15,141 nt of DNA from JAENVT01 sp031412355 (lineage in GTDB: Bacteria; Actinomycetota; Acidimicrobiia; Acidimicrobiales; Ilumatobacteraceae), in contig JANOCR010000219.1 of the NCBI GenBank assembly GCA_031412355.1, positions 1 to 15,141 of the forward strand, written 5' to 3'. This document shows positions 1-7,664 of the stretch, piece after piece (position 1 is the stretch's first letter; each line of letters starts with the position of its first letter). The position numbers were made by a program, and so were the translations under genes. The notes beneath the pieces are model-generated. The model did no database searches. It was not told where the DNA came from and worked only from the letters and a program-made list of their open reading frames with translations.

Positions 1-890
1 TGACCAAGCTGACAGCAGCGATTGTCGGGTCCGGCAACATCGGCACCGACTTGATGTACAAGCTGATGCGATCCAACGTGATCGAACCGCGCTACATGAT
101 CGGAGTTGATCCGCGCAGCGACGGGTTGGAGCGGGCGCGTAGGGCGGGGCTCGAAGCGTCGGCCGATGGTGTTGACTGGCTGCTGTAGCAGAGCGAGTTG
201 CCCGATTTCGTGTTCGAGGCCACCAGTGCCTACGTGCACATAGCCAACGCGCCGCGCTACGCCGAGCTCGGGATTCGCGCAATCGATCTCACGCCCGCCG
301 CGGTCGGACCATTCGTGGTGCCGAGCGCCAACATCGACGAGCACCTCGACGCCGTCAACGTCAACATGGTCACCTGTGCCGGGCAGGCCACGATCCCTAT
401 CGTCCACGCCATCGCGGCCGTGACTGAGGTCGAGTATGCCGAGATCGTGGCCACCGTTGCCTCGGTCTCGGCCGGTCCCGGCACCCGCGCCAACATCGAC
501 GAGTTCACCCGCACGACGTCGCGGGCCATCGCCGAGGTCGGCCGCGCCGGTCGCGGCAAGGCCATCATCGTGCTCAACCCCGCCGAACCACCGCTGATCA
601 TGCGCGACACCATCTTCTGCCAACTCCCCCGCGATGCCGACGATGTCTTGATCACCAAGGCGGTAGAAGATGCCGTCGCCAACGTCGCCCAGTACGTGCC
701 CGGCTATCGACTGAAGTCGCCACCGCAGTTCGGCGAGTCACGCGACGGCATACCGCGCGTTGCCGTGCTGGTCGAGGTCGAAGGCGCCGGCGACTACTTC
801 CCGCCGTACGCCGGCAACCTCGACATCATGACCGCCGCGGCGGCCGCCACCGGCGATCGCATCGCCAAGCACATGACCGGAGCCAGCTGA
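1..890 (+). pseudogene. hsaG: Acylating acetaldehyde/propionaldehyde dehydrogenase (HsaG/BphJ/DmpF type), interrupted by in-frame TAG
   Basis: This enzyme oxidises the aldehyde released by the partner aldolase to acetyl-CoA or propionyl-CoA with NAD+ and CoA. Base 1 appears to be the second base of the start codon, so all but one base is present. The frame reads MTKLTAAIVGSGNIGTDL (Rossmann GxGNIGTDL near residues 10-17). It then hits TAG at 186-188 (codon 63), just after DGVDWLL, and continues in the same frame through EATSAYVH, IDLTPAAVGP, the catalytic cysteine in NMVTCAGQATIP (Cys126), SAGPGTRANIDEFTRTT, NPAEPPLIMRDT and GNLDIMTAAA to TGA at 888-890. Total length is 296 codons, normal for the family. 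Family members usually have CGGQATIP; here the first Gly is Ala. Restart at TTG 198 would lose the NAD-binding loop, so a 230-aa product should not work alone. Everything after the TAG looks conserved, which suggests a recent mutation or a base-call error (GAG or CAG to TAG). The next gene overlaps by 1 bp. Confidence 0.85.
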
Positions 891-1924
891 TGCCCTACTC
901 AAGTTCCCTCGACGTCCGCATGACCGACACGTGCCTGCGCGACGGCTCGCACGCCAAGAATCATCAGTTCACCGAGCAGCAGGTGCGCGACGTGGTCGCC
1001 GCGCTCGATGCAGCCGGCATGCCGGTTATCGAGGTCACCCACGGCGACGGCCTGGGTGGCTCGTCGTTCAACTACGGGTTCTCGCTGACCGACGAACGAC
1101 TGCTGATGAAGGCAGCCGTCGACACAGCCAAGAACGCCAAGATCGCTGCGTTGATGGTGCCCGGCATCGGCACCTTGGACGACATCCGCTACATCCAAGA
1201 AATCGGCCTGTCGATCGTGCGCGTCGCCACACATTGCACTGAAGCCGACGTGTCGATCCAGCATTTCGGTCTGGCTCGCTCGCTGGGCCTGGAGACCGTC
1301 GGCTTCTTGATGATGGCGCACGGTCAACCACCCGAGTTGATCGCCAAGCAGTCCAGGATCATGGCCGACGCCGGTTGTCAATGCGTCTACGTGGTCGACT
1401 CGGCCGGGGCCATGATCCTCGAAGATGTGCAGCATCGCGTCGAGGCCGTGGTTGCCGAGTTGCATGGCGACGCCCAGGTCGGGTTCCACGGGCACGACAA
1501 CCTCGGCATCGCCGTGGCCAATTCGGTCATCGCCGTGCGGGCCGGTGCGGTGCAGATCGATGGCTCGGTGCGTGGCTTCGGCGCAGGTGCCGGGAACACG
1601 CGAAACGAGGTGTTCGCGGCCGTCGCCGAGCGTCTGGGCATCAAGACTGGCATCGACGTGCTCGGGCTGATGGATGCCGCCGAGGATGTCGTGCGACCCG
1701 TGATGGACAGCGAATGCATCATCGACCGCATGGCTTTGGTGATGGGGTACGCGGGCGTGTATTCCAGCTTCCTCCGGCACGCCTTCCGGGCCGCCGAGCA
1801 GTACGGCGTCAGCGGCGCCGACGTGCTGATGCGGTGCGGAGAGCAGAAGTTGGTCGGTGGCCAGGAAGACCAGATCATCTTCATCGCCGCCGATCTTGCA
1901 GCGGAGATGGCGGCCACGAGCTAA
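890..1924 (+). CDS. hsaF: 4-hydroxy-2-oxovalerate (4-hydroxy-2-oxohexanoate) aldolase, HsaF/BphI/DmpG type
   Basis: This class II, metal-dependent aldolase cleaves 4-hydroxy-2-oxoacids to pyruvate and acetaldehyde or propionaldehyde, the last carbon-carbon cleavage in meta-cleavage pathways for aromatics and steroid rings. The protein is 344 aa, the family norm. DmpG catalytic residues fall at identical numbers: Arg17-Asp18 in TCLRDGSH, His21, the metal ligands His200 and His202 in GFHGHDNLG, and Tyr291 in GVYSSF. EVTHGDGLGGSSFNYGF and GGQEDQI are also typical. The ATG overlaps the TGA of the dehydrogenase frame (TGATG, 1 bp), so translation is coupled. In the family the two proteins form a complex that channels the toxic aldehyde, which makes the interrupted partner notable. 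The TAA stop overlaps tail-to-tail with the stop of the opposite-strand gene (1921-1924). Sequence resembles mycobacterial HsaF more than DmpG, but the exact substrate cannot be read from sequence. Confidence 0.95.
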   Translation: MPYSSSLDVRMTDTCLRDGSHAKNHQFTEQQVRDVVAALDAAGMPVIEVTHGDGLGGSSFNYGFSLTDERLLMKAAVDTAKNAKIAALMVPGIGTLDDIRYIQEIGLSIVRVATHCTEADVSIQHFGLARSLGLETVGFLMMAHGQPPELIAKQSRIMADAGCQCVYVVDSAGAMILEDVQHRVEAVVAELHGDAQVGFHGHDNLGIAVANSVIAVRAGAVQIDGSVRGFGAGAGNTRNEVFAAVAERLGIKTGIDVLGLMDAAEDVVRPVMDSECIIDRMALVMGYAGVYSSFLRHAFRAAEQYGVSGADVLMRCGEQKLVGGQEDQIIFIAADLAAEMAATS

Positions 1925-2418
1925 GGACCGTCGCTGCGCATCTGCCTCAGCGTCAACTTGTTGCGGGCCGTGACCACCAGATGGTCGCAATCTCGGATCG
2001 TGGCCACGACACTCGACAGATGCGCGGCCGTTTTCGCAATGGGGCCCGGGATCGCCGAGTGCTGCAGATTAGGCAAAACGTCGTACAGGCCCGCGTGCTG
2101 CAGTTCGTGGCCGAGTACGACCACCACGTCGTTGTCCTCGTGCGTTCGCTGAAGCTGGTCGAGCAAGGCCAACGCCTCGTGCCAGTGAGCCCGCGCTCGT
2201 TCGACGTTGGCGTCGAGGTACTGCACGGCCAGCCCGGCGGTGACCTCGGCGCGACTGCGTGCGAAGCCGTAGAACACGTTGCGCCACCACGAACGGTTGA
2301 GCGAACGCGATGCTTCGGCAACAGGCAGGAGACTCGTCGTCTCGCGCATCTCGTCGAGCATGTAAGTCAACACGGTCAGCGCATCGACGGGTCGCCCGTC
2401 GCCATCCGTCCCAGTCAT
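1921..2418 (-). CDS. Conserved-looking 165-aa protein of unknown function with HELQH motif
   Basis: I do not recognise the family. The ATG at 2418-2416 overlaps the TGA of the upstream gene by 1 bp (TGATG), so I chose it over a longer frame extending to 2463. The product is 165 aa, mostly predicted helical, and soluble with no signal peptide. It has a Trp-rich segment (NRSWWRNVFYGFARSRAEVT, about residues 41-60) and a helix-like stretch running into VVVVLGHELQHAGLY (about 98-112). HELQH at 104-108 fits the HExxH zinc-binding motif of zincins, including the hydrophobic run before it and small residues after it. His120 could be a third ligand, but no full Met-zincin or Glu-zincin signature is visible and the motif may be chance. 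It is the last gene of a five-gene operon behind the Ddn-like protein. Its stop codon (TAG on the minus strand) shares bases with the aldolase stop. Confidence 0.65.
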   Translation of the reverse strand: MTGTDGDGRPVDALTVLTYMLDEMRETTSLLPVAEASRSLNRSWWRNVFYGFARSRAEVTAGLAVQYLDANVERARAHWHEALALLDQLQRTHEDNDVVVVLGHELQHAGLYDVLPNLQHSAIPGPIAKTAAHLSSVVATIRDCDHLVVTARNKLTLRQMRSDGP

Positions 2419-2792
2419 CAGCGATCCCACTGCCCGATCGCCAGCACCGGCACCTCGTAGCACCAGTCGTGGCGGGTGAGCCCGATCGACGCGTCGCCGT
2501 CCCAGGGATACTTCGCTTTCATCAGATCACCGACCCTGCGACGTTCGTCAGCATCGGTCACGTCGCGAGCGACGCCCTCGTGCGTCTCGCCGGCCAGGCG
2601 CACCGAAACCTGCGAATCGGCCAGGGCGTTGCGATACCAATCAGCGGTCGGCCCGTTGCCTGAGATCAGATACATCGTGTCGTCGATGACCCCGAACCAG
2701 ATCTCGATCTCGTGCGGCTTGCCTGTGCGCCGGCCGATCGTCGTCATGTCGCAGCAGTCGAGATCTGCATGCTGTGCCAACCAACTCCTCAC
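2418..2792 (-). CDS. Ddn-like deazaflavin (F420)-dependent nitroreductase/quinone reductase family protein
   Basis: This 124-aa protein has the split beta-barrel signature of the F420H2-dependent Ddn/FGD-FDR family of actinobacteria: TTIGRRTGKPHEIEIWF (residues 17-33), then a strand pair with MYLISGNGPTADWYRNALAD and QVSVRLAGE, and a charged VTDADERRRV helix. Family members use reduced F420 (some use FMN or heme) to reduce quinones, nitro-compounds or aflatoxin-like lactones; the cofactor of this member is inferred only. The start is GTG at 2792-2790, overlapping the stop of the AOX-like gene as GTGA, with GAGG 5 nt upstream inside that gene. The next gene starts in its stop codon. At 124 aa it is slightly shorter than typical Ddn (about 140-150 aa), lacking the variable N-terminal tail that in Ddn helps membrane association. 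Confidence 0.8.
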   Translation of the reverse strand: MRSWLAQHADLDCCDMTTIGRRTGKPHEIEIWFGVIDDTMYLISGNGPTADWYRNALADSQVSVRLAGETHEGVARDVTDADERRRVGDLMKAKYPWDGDASIGLTRHDWCYEVPVLAIGQWDR

Positions 2793-3505
2793 GAAAACCT
2801 CGGGGCGCCGATCGCCGCTTCACTCTGCAACTTGTGCAATCGCTCGTCGTAGCCGATCTGGCGAAACAGATCGGCGAGCGAGTCGTACTGGCCGAAGTCC
2901 TTGGTGAACTCGCTGTCGAACGTGCGGGTCTCCCACTCCGGGTGCTCCTCGACGAAGAGCGCGTACTCGTGCTCGGCGTGGTCCTCGAAGTCGGCGTTGA
3001 GCCGATACGACCACTCGGGCTTGATGGCATATGTCAGCCACGACAACTGGTAGTAACCGAACGCCAGGATCTGTGGGATGACTCGGTTCTTCAACCACGA
3101 TCCGCCGGATTCGCCGGAGACCAACTCCTCGAGGATCAACAGATGCCACTGCTCGTTGTCCTGCTCCCATCGACTGATACGCACGCGGTCGAAGACGCGC
3201 CGCGCAAACCCAGGCTGGCTGGCGGTGTGAGTGACCGCCACGTAAGCCACGTTCTCCCACGCCTGGTAGGGAACGCGGGCCACGAGTTCGAGCACGCGGA
3301 ACTTCTCGAGCGTTCGCGCCTTGCCATACACGAGATCCATCATGAGGAACAGCAGCTTTGCGCTCCACGATGCCGACCGGCGCGGTGACCGCAGGGTTGC
3401 CTGCTGCTCCTCGCGCAACCGCACGGAATCGAGCCGTTCGATGGGGCCGAATGGGGGTCGGGCACCAATCGCTTTCGAGATCGGGCCCTCAATGTTCGTC
3501 GACAT
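2789..3505 (-). CDS. Alternative oxidase-like di-iron carboxylate protein
   Basis: This 238-aa protein carries the six-ligand pattern of the alternative oxidase (AOX) family: RVLELVARVP (Glu73; AOX has LETVAAVP), NEQWHL (Glu118 and His121; AOX has NERMHL), NADFEDHAEHEY (Glu in 173-180; AOX has YLEEEAIHSY) and YDERLH (Glu221 and His224; AOX has DEAHH). Classical AOX is a membrane-monotopic quinol oxidase reducing O2 to water. The segment around residues 147-163 (VIPQILAFGYYQLSWLT) could form the amphipathic membrane-binding region. Menaquinone-using actinobacteria rarely carry canonical AOX, so the substrate is open; it may be a quinol or another reductant. I prefer ATG 3505 because GGAGG lies 5 nt upstream; a GTG at 3520 overlapping the mutase stop (GTGA) is possible. 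It is embedded between the mutase and an F420-type reductase, which is an unusual setting for a terminal oxidase. Confidence 0.8.
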   Translation of the reverse strand: MSTNIEGPISKAIGARPPFGPIERLDSVRLREEQQATLRSPRRSASWSAKLLFLMMDLVYGKARTLEKFRVLELVARVPYQAWENVAYVAVTHTASQPGFARRVFDRVRISRWEQDNEQWHLLILEELVSGESGGSWLKNRVIPQILAFGYYQLSWLTYAIKPEWSYRLNADFEDHAEHEYALFVEEHPEWETRTFDSEFTKDFGQYDSLADLFRQIGYDERLHKLQSEAAIGAPRFS

Positions 3506-3516
3506 GCCAGCCTCCG

Positions 3517-5097
<1,581 letters not shown>

Positions 5098-5134
5098 CAA
5101 CCCCAAAGCGTACGACCCCTGCGCGCGGGACGCC

Positions 5135-5524
5135 CTAATGGGCTGCGACGACTGCAATCTCCATCTTCCAGGCCGGCCTGGCCAGCGCCGGCACAGTGAC
5201 CAGCGTGCTGGCTGCGCGGTGGCCGGCCAGCGCGAGATCGCGGGCAGACATCACCTCAGGCAGACACGCCATGAAGTCGACGACGACGTAGGTGGTGATG
5301 CTGACGATGTCGGTGATCTCCATGTCGGCCTCGCCAAGGATCGCACCGATGTTGAACCAGATCACTGCAGCCTGATCGGCCACCTCGTCGGGGATCGTGC
5401 CGTCGGGACGGACGGCCACCACCCCGCTGACATGCAGCAGGCTGCGCGCATGCTGGCTCAGCACAGCATGGGCGTAGCTGGCCGCGGGTGGCGCAATTGA
5501 TGCAGGCATGATCTCGCGGTTCAT
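5135..5524 (-). CDS. RidA/YjgF-family protein (divergent, lacking the RidA arginine)
   Basis: This 129-aa protein has the Rid fold pattern: AVLSQHARSLLHVSGVVAVRPDGTIPDEV at the N-terminal strands, the central helix NIGAILGEADMEITDIVSITTYVV, and the C-terminal block HRAASTLVTVPALARPAWKMEIAVVA. True RidA deaminates reactive enamine/imine intermediates and needs an Arg directly before the Ser/Thr of that block (PARS in RidA). Here the position is Ala (RAAST), so it likely belongs to an arginine-lacking Rid subgroup, many of which accompany catabolic operons and have no proven activity. ATG 5524 is supported by a TAGAGT hexamer with a 6-nt spacer to the start, implying a leaderless mRNA; ATG 5509 is the alternative. 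It is the first gene of the five-gene minus-strand operon and is divergent from the monooxygenase. Confidence 0.85.
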   Translation of the reverse strand: MNREIMPASIAPPAASYAHAVLSQHARSLLHVSGVVAVRPDGTIPDEVADQAAVIWFNIGAILGEADMEITDIVSITTYVVVDFMACLPEVMSARDLALAGHRAASTLVTVPALARPAWKMEIAVVAAH

Positions 5525-5530
5525 GATCTG

Positions 5531-5559
5531 ACTCTACGACGTGTGTCGTGTGGCCACGA
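5531..5559 (-). promoter_or_regulatory. Predicted leaderless promoter of the ridA-mutase-AOX operon
   Basis: On the minus strand a -10 hexamer TAGAGT (5536-5531) is followed by 6 nt (CAGATC) and the ATG of the RidA-like gene, so transcription would start at or next to the start codon. With a 17-bp spacer the -35 would be TCGTGG (5559-5554), which is a weak match. The same TAnnnT plus 6-nt geometry recurs in front of hpaB and the ArsC-like gene. Confidence 0.5.
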
Positions 5560-5590
5560 CGATTTCGGAATCACACCAACACAACAAACC

Positions 5591-5610
5591 AACAAAGCAC
5601 TTGCTTGGTT
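5591..5610. promoter_or_regulatory. 20-bp inverted repeat, candidate operator of the TetR/KstR2-like regulator
   Basis: AACAAAGCA (5591-5599) and TGCTTGGTT (5602-5610) are inverted repeats with one mismatch, separated by CT; the inner AAGCA/TGCTT arms are perfect. The right arm overlaps the -35 hexamer of the hpaB promoter, the expected position for a repressor site. A shifted 14-bp window (5592-5605) also differs at only one position from the KstR2 consensus as I recall it (AnCAAGnnCTTGnT), and a KstR2-like regulator is encoded just downstream of hpaB. It lies in the 111-bp divergent region, so both operons could be controlled. Binding is inference. Confidence 0.6.
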
Positions 5611-5635
5611 AACGGAACCGGATTACAGTGCCCGG
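5601..5635 (+). promoter_or_regulatory. hpaB promoter, leaderless
   Basis: The -35 TTGCTT (5601-5606), an exact 17-bp spacer, the -10 TACAGT (5624-5629) and 6 nt to ATG 5636 form a good sigma70-type promoter that places the transcription start at the first base of the ORF. No Shine-Dalgarno is present upstream of 5636, consistent with leaderless translation, which is common in actinobacteria. This decides the hpaB start over in-frame codons further upstream. Confidence 0.65.
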
Positions 5636-7084
5636 ATGGGCGCTCGCACTGGTCACGACTACATCTCCGGTCTGAAGGACGACCGCGCCGTCTGGCTCGA
5701 CGGGCGACGCGTCGACGTCGTCAGCGAGCCGCGGTTTGCCGGATCGTTGCGCGGCATGGCGGAGTACTTCGACTACCAGCACGATCACGCCGATGATTGC
5801 CTGATCGAAGACGCCGAGACGGGCGAACTCGTCAACGCCAGTCACATCATCCCCCGGTGCGACGACGATCTGCGCCGCAGGCACCGTGCGCTCGACCGTC
5901 TGGCCCGGTACTCGATCGGCATGCTCGGCCGCACGCCCGACTATGTCAACGTCACCGTTGCCGGCTTCGTGGCCCAGCGCAGCCTGTTCGAAAAGAACGG
6001 CGACACGCGCGCTGGCGCTGCGCTGGCCGCGTTTCAGCGCGAGGTTGCGCTCGGTGACCTCTCGCTGACGCACACCATCATCAACCCGGTGATCGACAAA
6101 GCCGTCGGCGAAATCGAGGGCATCAACGCCGGCCTGCTGCCGCGCATCGTCAGGCGCACCGACGACGGCATCGTCGTCAGCGGTTCGAAGATCCTGGGCA
6201 CGCTCGGGCCGTTCGCCGACGAGACCTTTGTCTACCCCGCGCATCCGTTGCCGAAGGACGCCGACCCGACATTCGCGCTCTGCTTCTCGGTGCCGGTGGG
6301 CGCCAAAGGCCTGCACACCTTGTGCCGCGATCACTACACGGTCGAGGGGTCACGCGCCGATCATCCGTTCTCGTCGCGATTCGACGAGCAGGACGCGTTC
6401 TTGATCTTTGACGAGGTCGAGGTGCCGTGGGAACGGGTGTTCATCGCCGGCGACCTCGACGTGTATGCCAACCTGATGAAGCACGGCTGGGCGGCCAACA
6501 TCGTTCAGCAAACGGCAATCCGCGCCGCGGTCAAGCTCGAGTTCGCCTACGACCTGGCGTTCAAGATGGTCGAGGTGCAGAACATGGGCGGCCGCGCCGA
6601 GGCGACGCAACTGCTGGGCGAACTGGTGACCTACGCGGACATGACCCGTGCGGCTATCCGCGCAGCCGAGGCGGGCGCTCACGAGTACCGCTACGGCGGC
6701 TGGTTCTGCGATGCGGAGCCGTTCACGGCGTTGCGCGCCCTGATGCCATCGTGGATGACCAGGGTCAACGACATCTTCAAGACACTCGGCAGCCACAACC
6801 TGCTGTGCACGCCCAACGAGGCAGCATTCGCCGACCCGGAGCTGGGACCGCTGGTGCGCCGCTACCTGCCCGGCGCAAACGGCATCAGCGCCGAGGAGCG
6901 GGCCAGGATCTTCCGCATGGCATGGGACTTCGCCGGCTCTGCGCTGGGCTCGCGCAGCGAGTTGTACGAGCGCTTCTACCTGGCAAGCCAGCCGCGCAAC
7001 CTGACGGGCAACCACATCATGGCCCGCCTCGGCCGCGAGTGGACCGATGTCGACGACTTTCGTCGCGTCTCCGGAATCGAGTGA
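5636..7084 (+). CDS. hpaB: HpaB-type flavin-dependent aromatic monooxygenase, oxygenase component
   Basis: This 482-aa protein belongs to the 4-hydroxyphenylacetate 3-monooxygenase (HpaB) family, which uses FADH2 supplied by a separate reductase (HpaC) to ortho-hydroxylate phenols. Visible signatures are TGHDYISGLKDDRAVWLDG at the N-terminus, GRTPDYVN with Arg99 and Tyr103 (equivalents of the substrate-binding Arg100 and Tyr104 of the Thermus enzyme), LTHTIINP with His146, VSGSKILGTLGPFADE (FAD-site strand), FDEVEVPWERVF, and the C-terminal NLTGNHIMARLGREW. The promoter geometry fixes ATG 5636; in-frame codons back to 5543 lie upstream of the predicted transcript. No HpaC reductase is in the window. 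The TetR regulator gene follows directly. Context (HsaF/HsaG, KstR2-like regulator, mutase) suggests a phenolic intermediate of ring degradation as substrate, but 4-hydroxyphenylacetate or another phenol is equally possible. Confidence 0.9.
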   Translation: MGARTGHDYISGLKDDRAVWLDGRRVDVVSEPRFAGSLRGMAEYFDYQHDHADDCLIEDAETGELVNASHIIPRCDDDLRRRHRALDRLARYSIGMLGRTPDYVNVTVAGFVAQRSLFEKNGDTRAGAALAAFQREVALGDLSLTHTIINPVIDKAVGEIEGINAGLLPRIVRRTDDGIVVSGSKILGTLGPFADETFVYPAHPLPKDADPTFALCFSVPVGAKGLHTLCRDHYTVEGSRADHPFSSRFDEQDAFLIFDEVEVPWERVFIAGDLDVYANLMKHGWAANIVQQTAIRAAVKLEFAYDLAFKMVEVQNMGGRAEATQLLGELVTYADMTRAAIRAAEAGAHEYRYGGWFCDAEPFTALRALMPSWMTRVNDIFKTLGSHNLLCTPNEAAFADPELGPLVRRYLPGANGISAEERARIFRMAWDFAGSALGSRSELYERFYLASQPRNLTGNHIMARLGREWTDVDDFRRVSGIE

Positions 7085-7085
7085 C

Positions 7086-7664
7086 GTGGCGCGCTCACGT
7101 CGCGACGAGATCCTGTCGATCGCAGCACTGCAGTTCGCCGAACGCGGCGTCGCCAGCACGACCGTGCGCGACATCGGCGCGGCAGCCGGAATCCTGTCGG
7201 GGAGCCTGTATCACCACTTCAAGTCGAAAGAGCAGATGGTTGCCGAGTTGCTGCAGCCGGTGATGGAACGACAGGTCAGCCAGTATCGGGCGATCGTCTT
7301 CGCCGACACGGGTGCTGCCGAGTCGATGCGTGCGCTGATCAGGATCGCTGTTGCCGAGGCAGCGCAGACACCGAACCAAACCCGGATGATCCGCAACGAC
7401 GCAGCGACGTTCTCGGCGATGCGTGCACTGCGACCAGTCAGTGACCTGCTGATCGACGCCGCGAAACTTTGGGCCTCGGTGATCGAGCGCGGTGTTGCCA
7501 CCGGTGAGTTCCGCCGCGACGTCGATGCGCGGCTGGTGGTCGCGGCGATGTTCGATGCAGTGCTCAGCACGCCGCGCTGGTTCGCCGGCAAGCAGCGGCG
7601 ACGTCCCGAGCGTGTGGGCGACGCCCTCGCCGACCTGTTCCTGGGCGGGTTGCTGGCCGTCTAG
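7086..7664 (+). CDS. TetR-family transcriptional regulator, KstR2-like
   Basis: This TetR repressor has an N-terminal helix-turn-helix, TTVRDIGAAAGILSGSLYHHFKSKEQMVAELL (about residues 26-57), which is nearly identical in pattern to mycobacterial KstR2 (TTVRDIADGAGILSGSLYHHFASKEEMVDELL). KstR2 controls degradation of steroid rings C and D and responds to a CoA thioester. The C-terminal ligand domain also resembles it (WASVIERGVATGEFRRDVDARLVVAAMFD; RWF near the end). I chose GTG 7086, one base after the hpaB TGA, giving 192 aa; ATG 7047, overlapping hpaB by 38 bp and giving 205 aa, is a real alternative. It probably binds the inverted repeat at 5591-5610, giving autoregulation of hpaB-tetR and possibly control of the divergent operon. 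The stop TAG shares the tetranucleotide CTAG (7661-7664) with the stop of the opposite-strand gene. Confidence 0.88.
   Translation: MARSRRDEILSIAALQFAERGVASTTVRDIGAAAGILSGSLYHHFKSKEQMVAELLQPVMERQVSQYRAIVFADTGAAESMRALIRIAVAEAAQTPNQTRMIRNDAATFSAMRALRPVSDLLIDAAKLWASVIERGVATGEFRRDVDARLVVAAMFDAVLSTPRWFAGKQRRRPERVGDALADLFLGGLLAV

Noticed and set aside
186..188. Amber codon as pyrrolysine or programmed readthrough site
   Set aside because: Pyrrolysine is not known in this enzyme family, the position is not catalytic, and no downstream RNA structure stood out; a mutation or base-call error is simpler.
198..890. Functional 230-aa dehydrogenase restarting at TTG 198
   Set aside because: It would lack the GSGNIGTDL nucleotide-binding loop, so a working enzyme is unlikely even if translation restarts.
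899..1990. 363-aa open frame on - strand
   Set aside because: It is antisense to the aldolase, whose catalytic residues are all in place; composition is His/Asp-rich shadow type.
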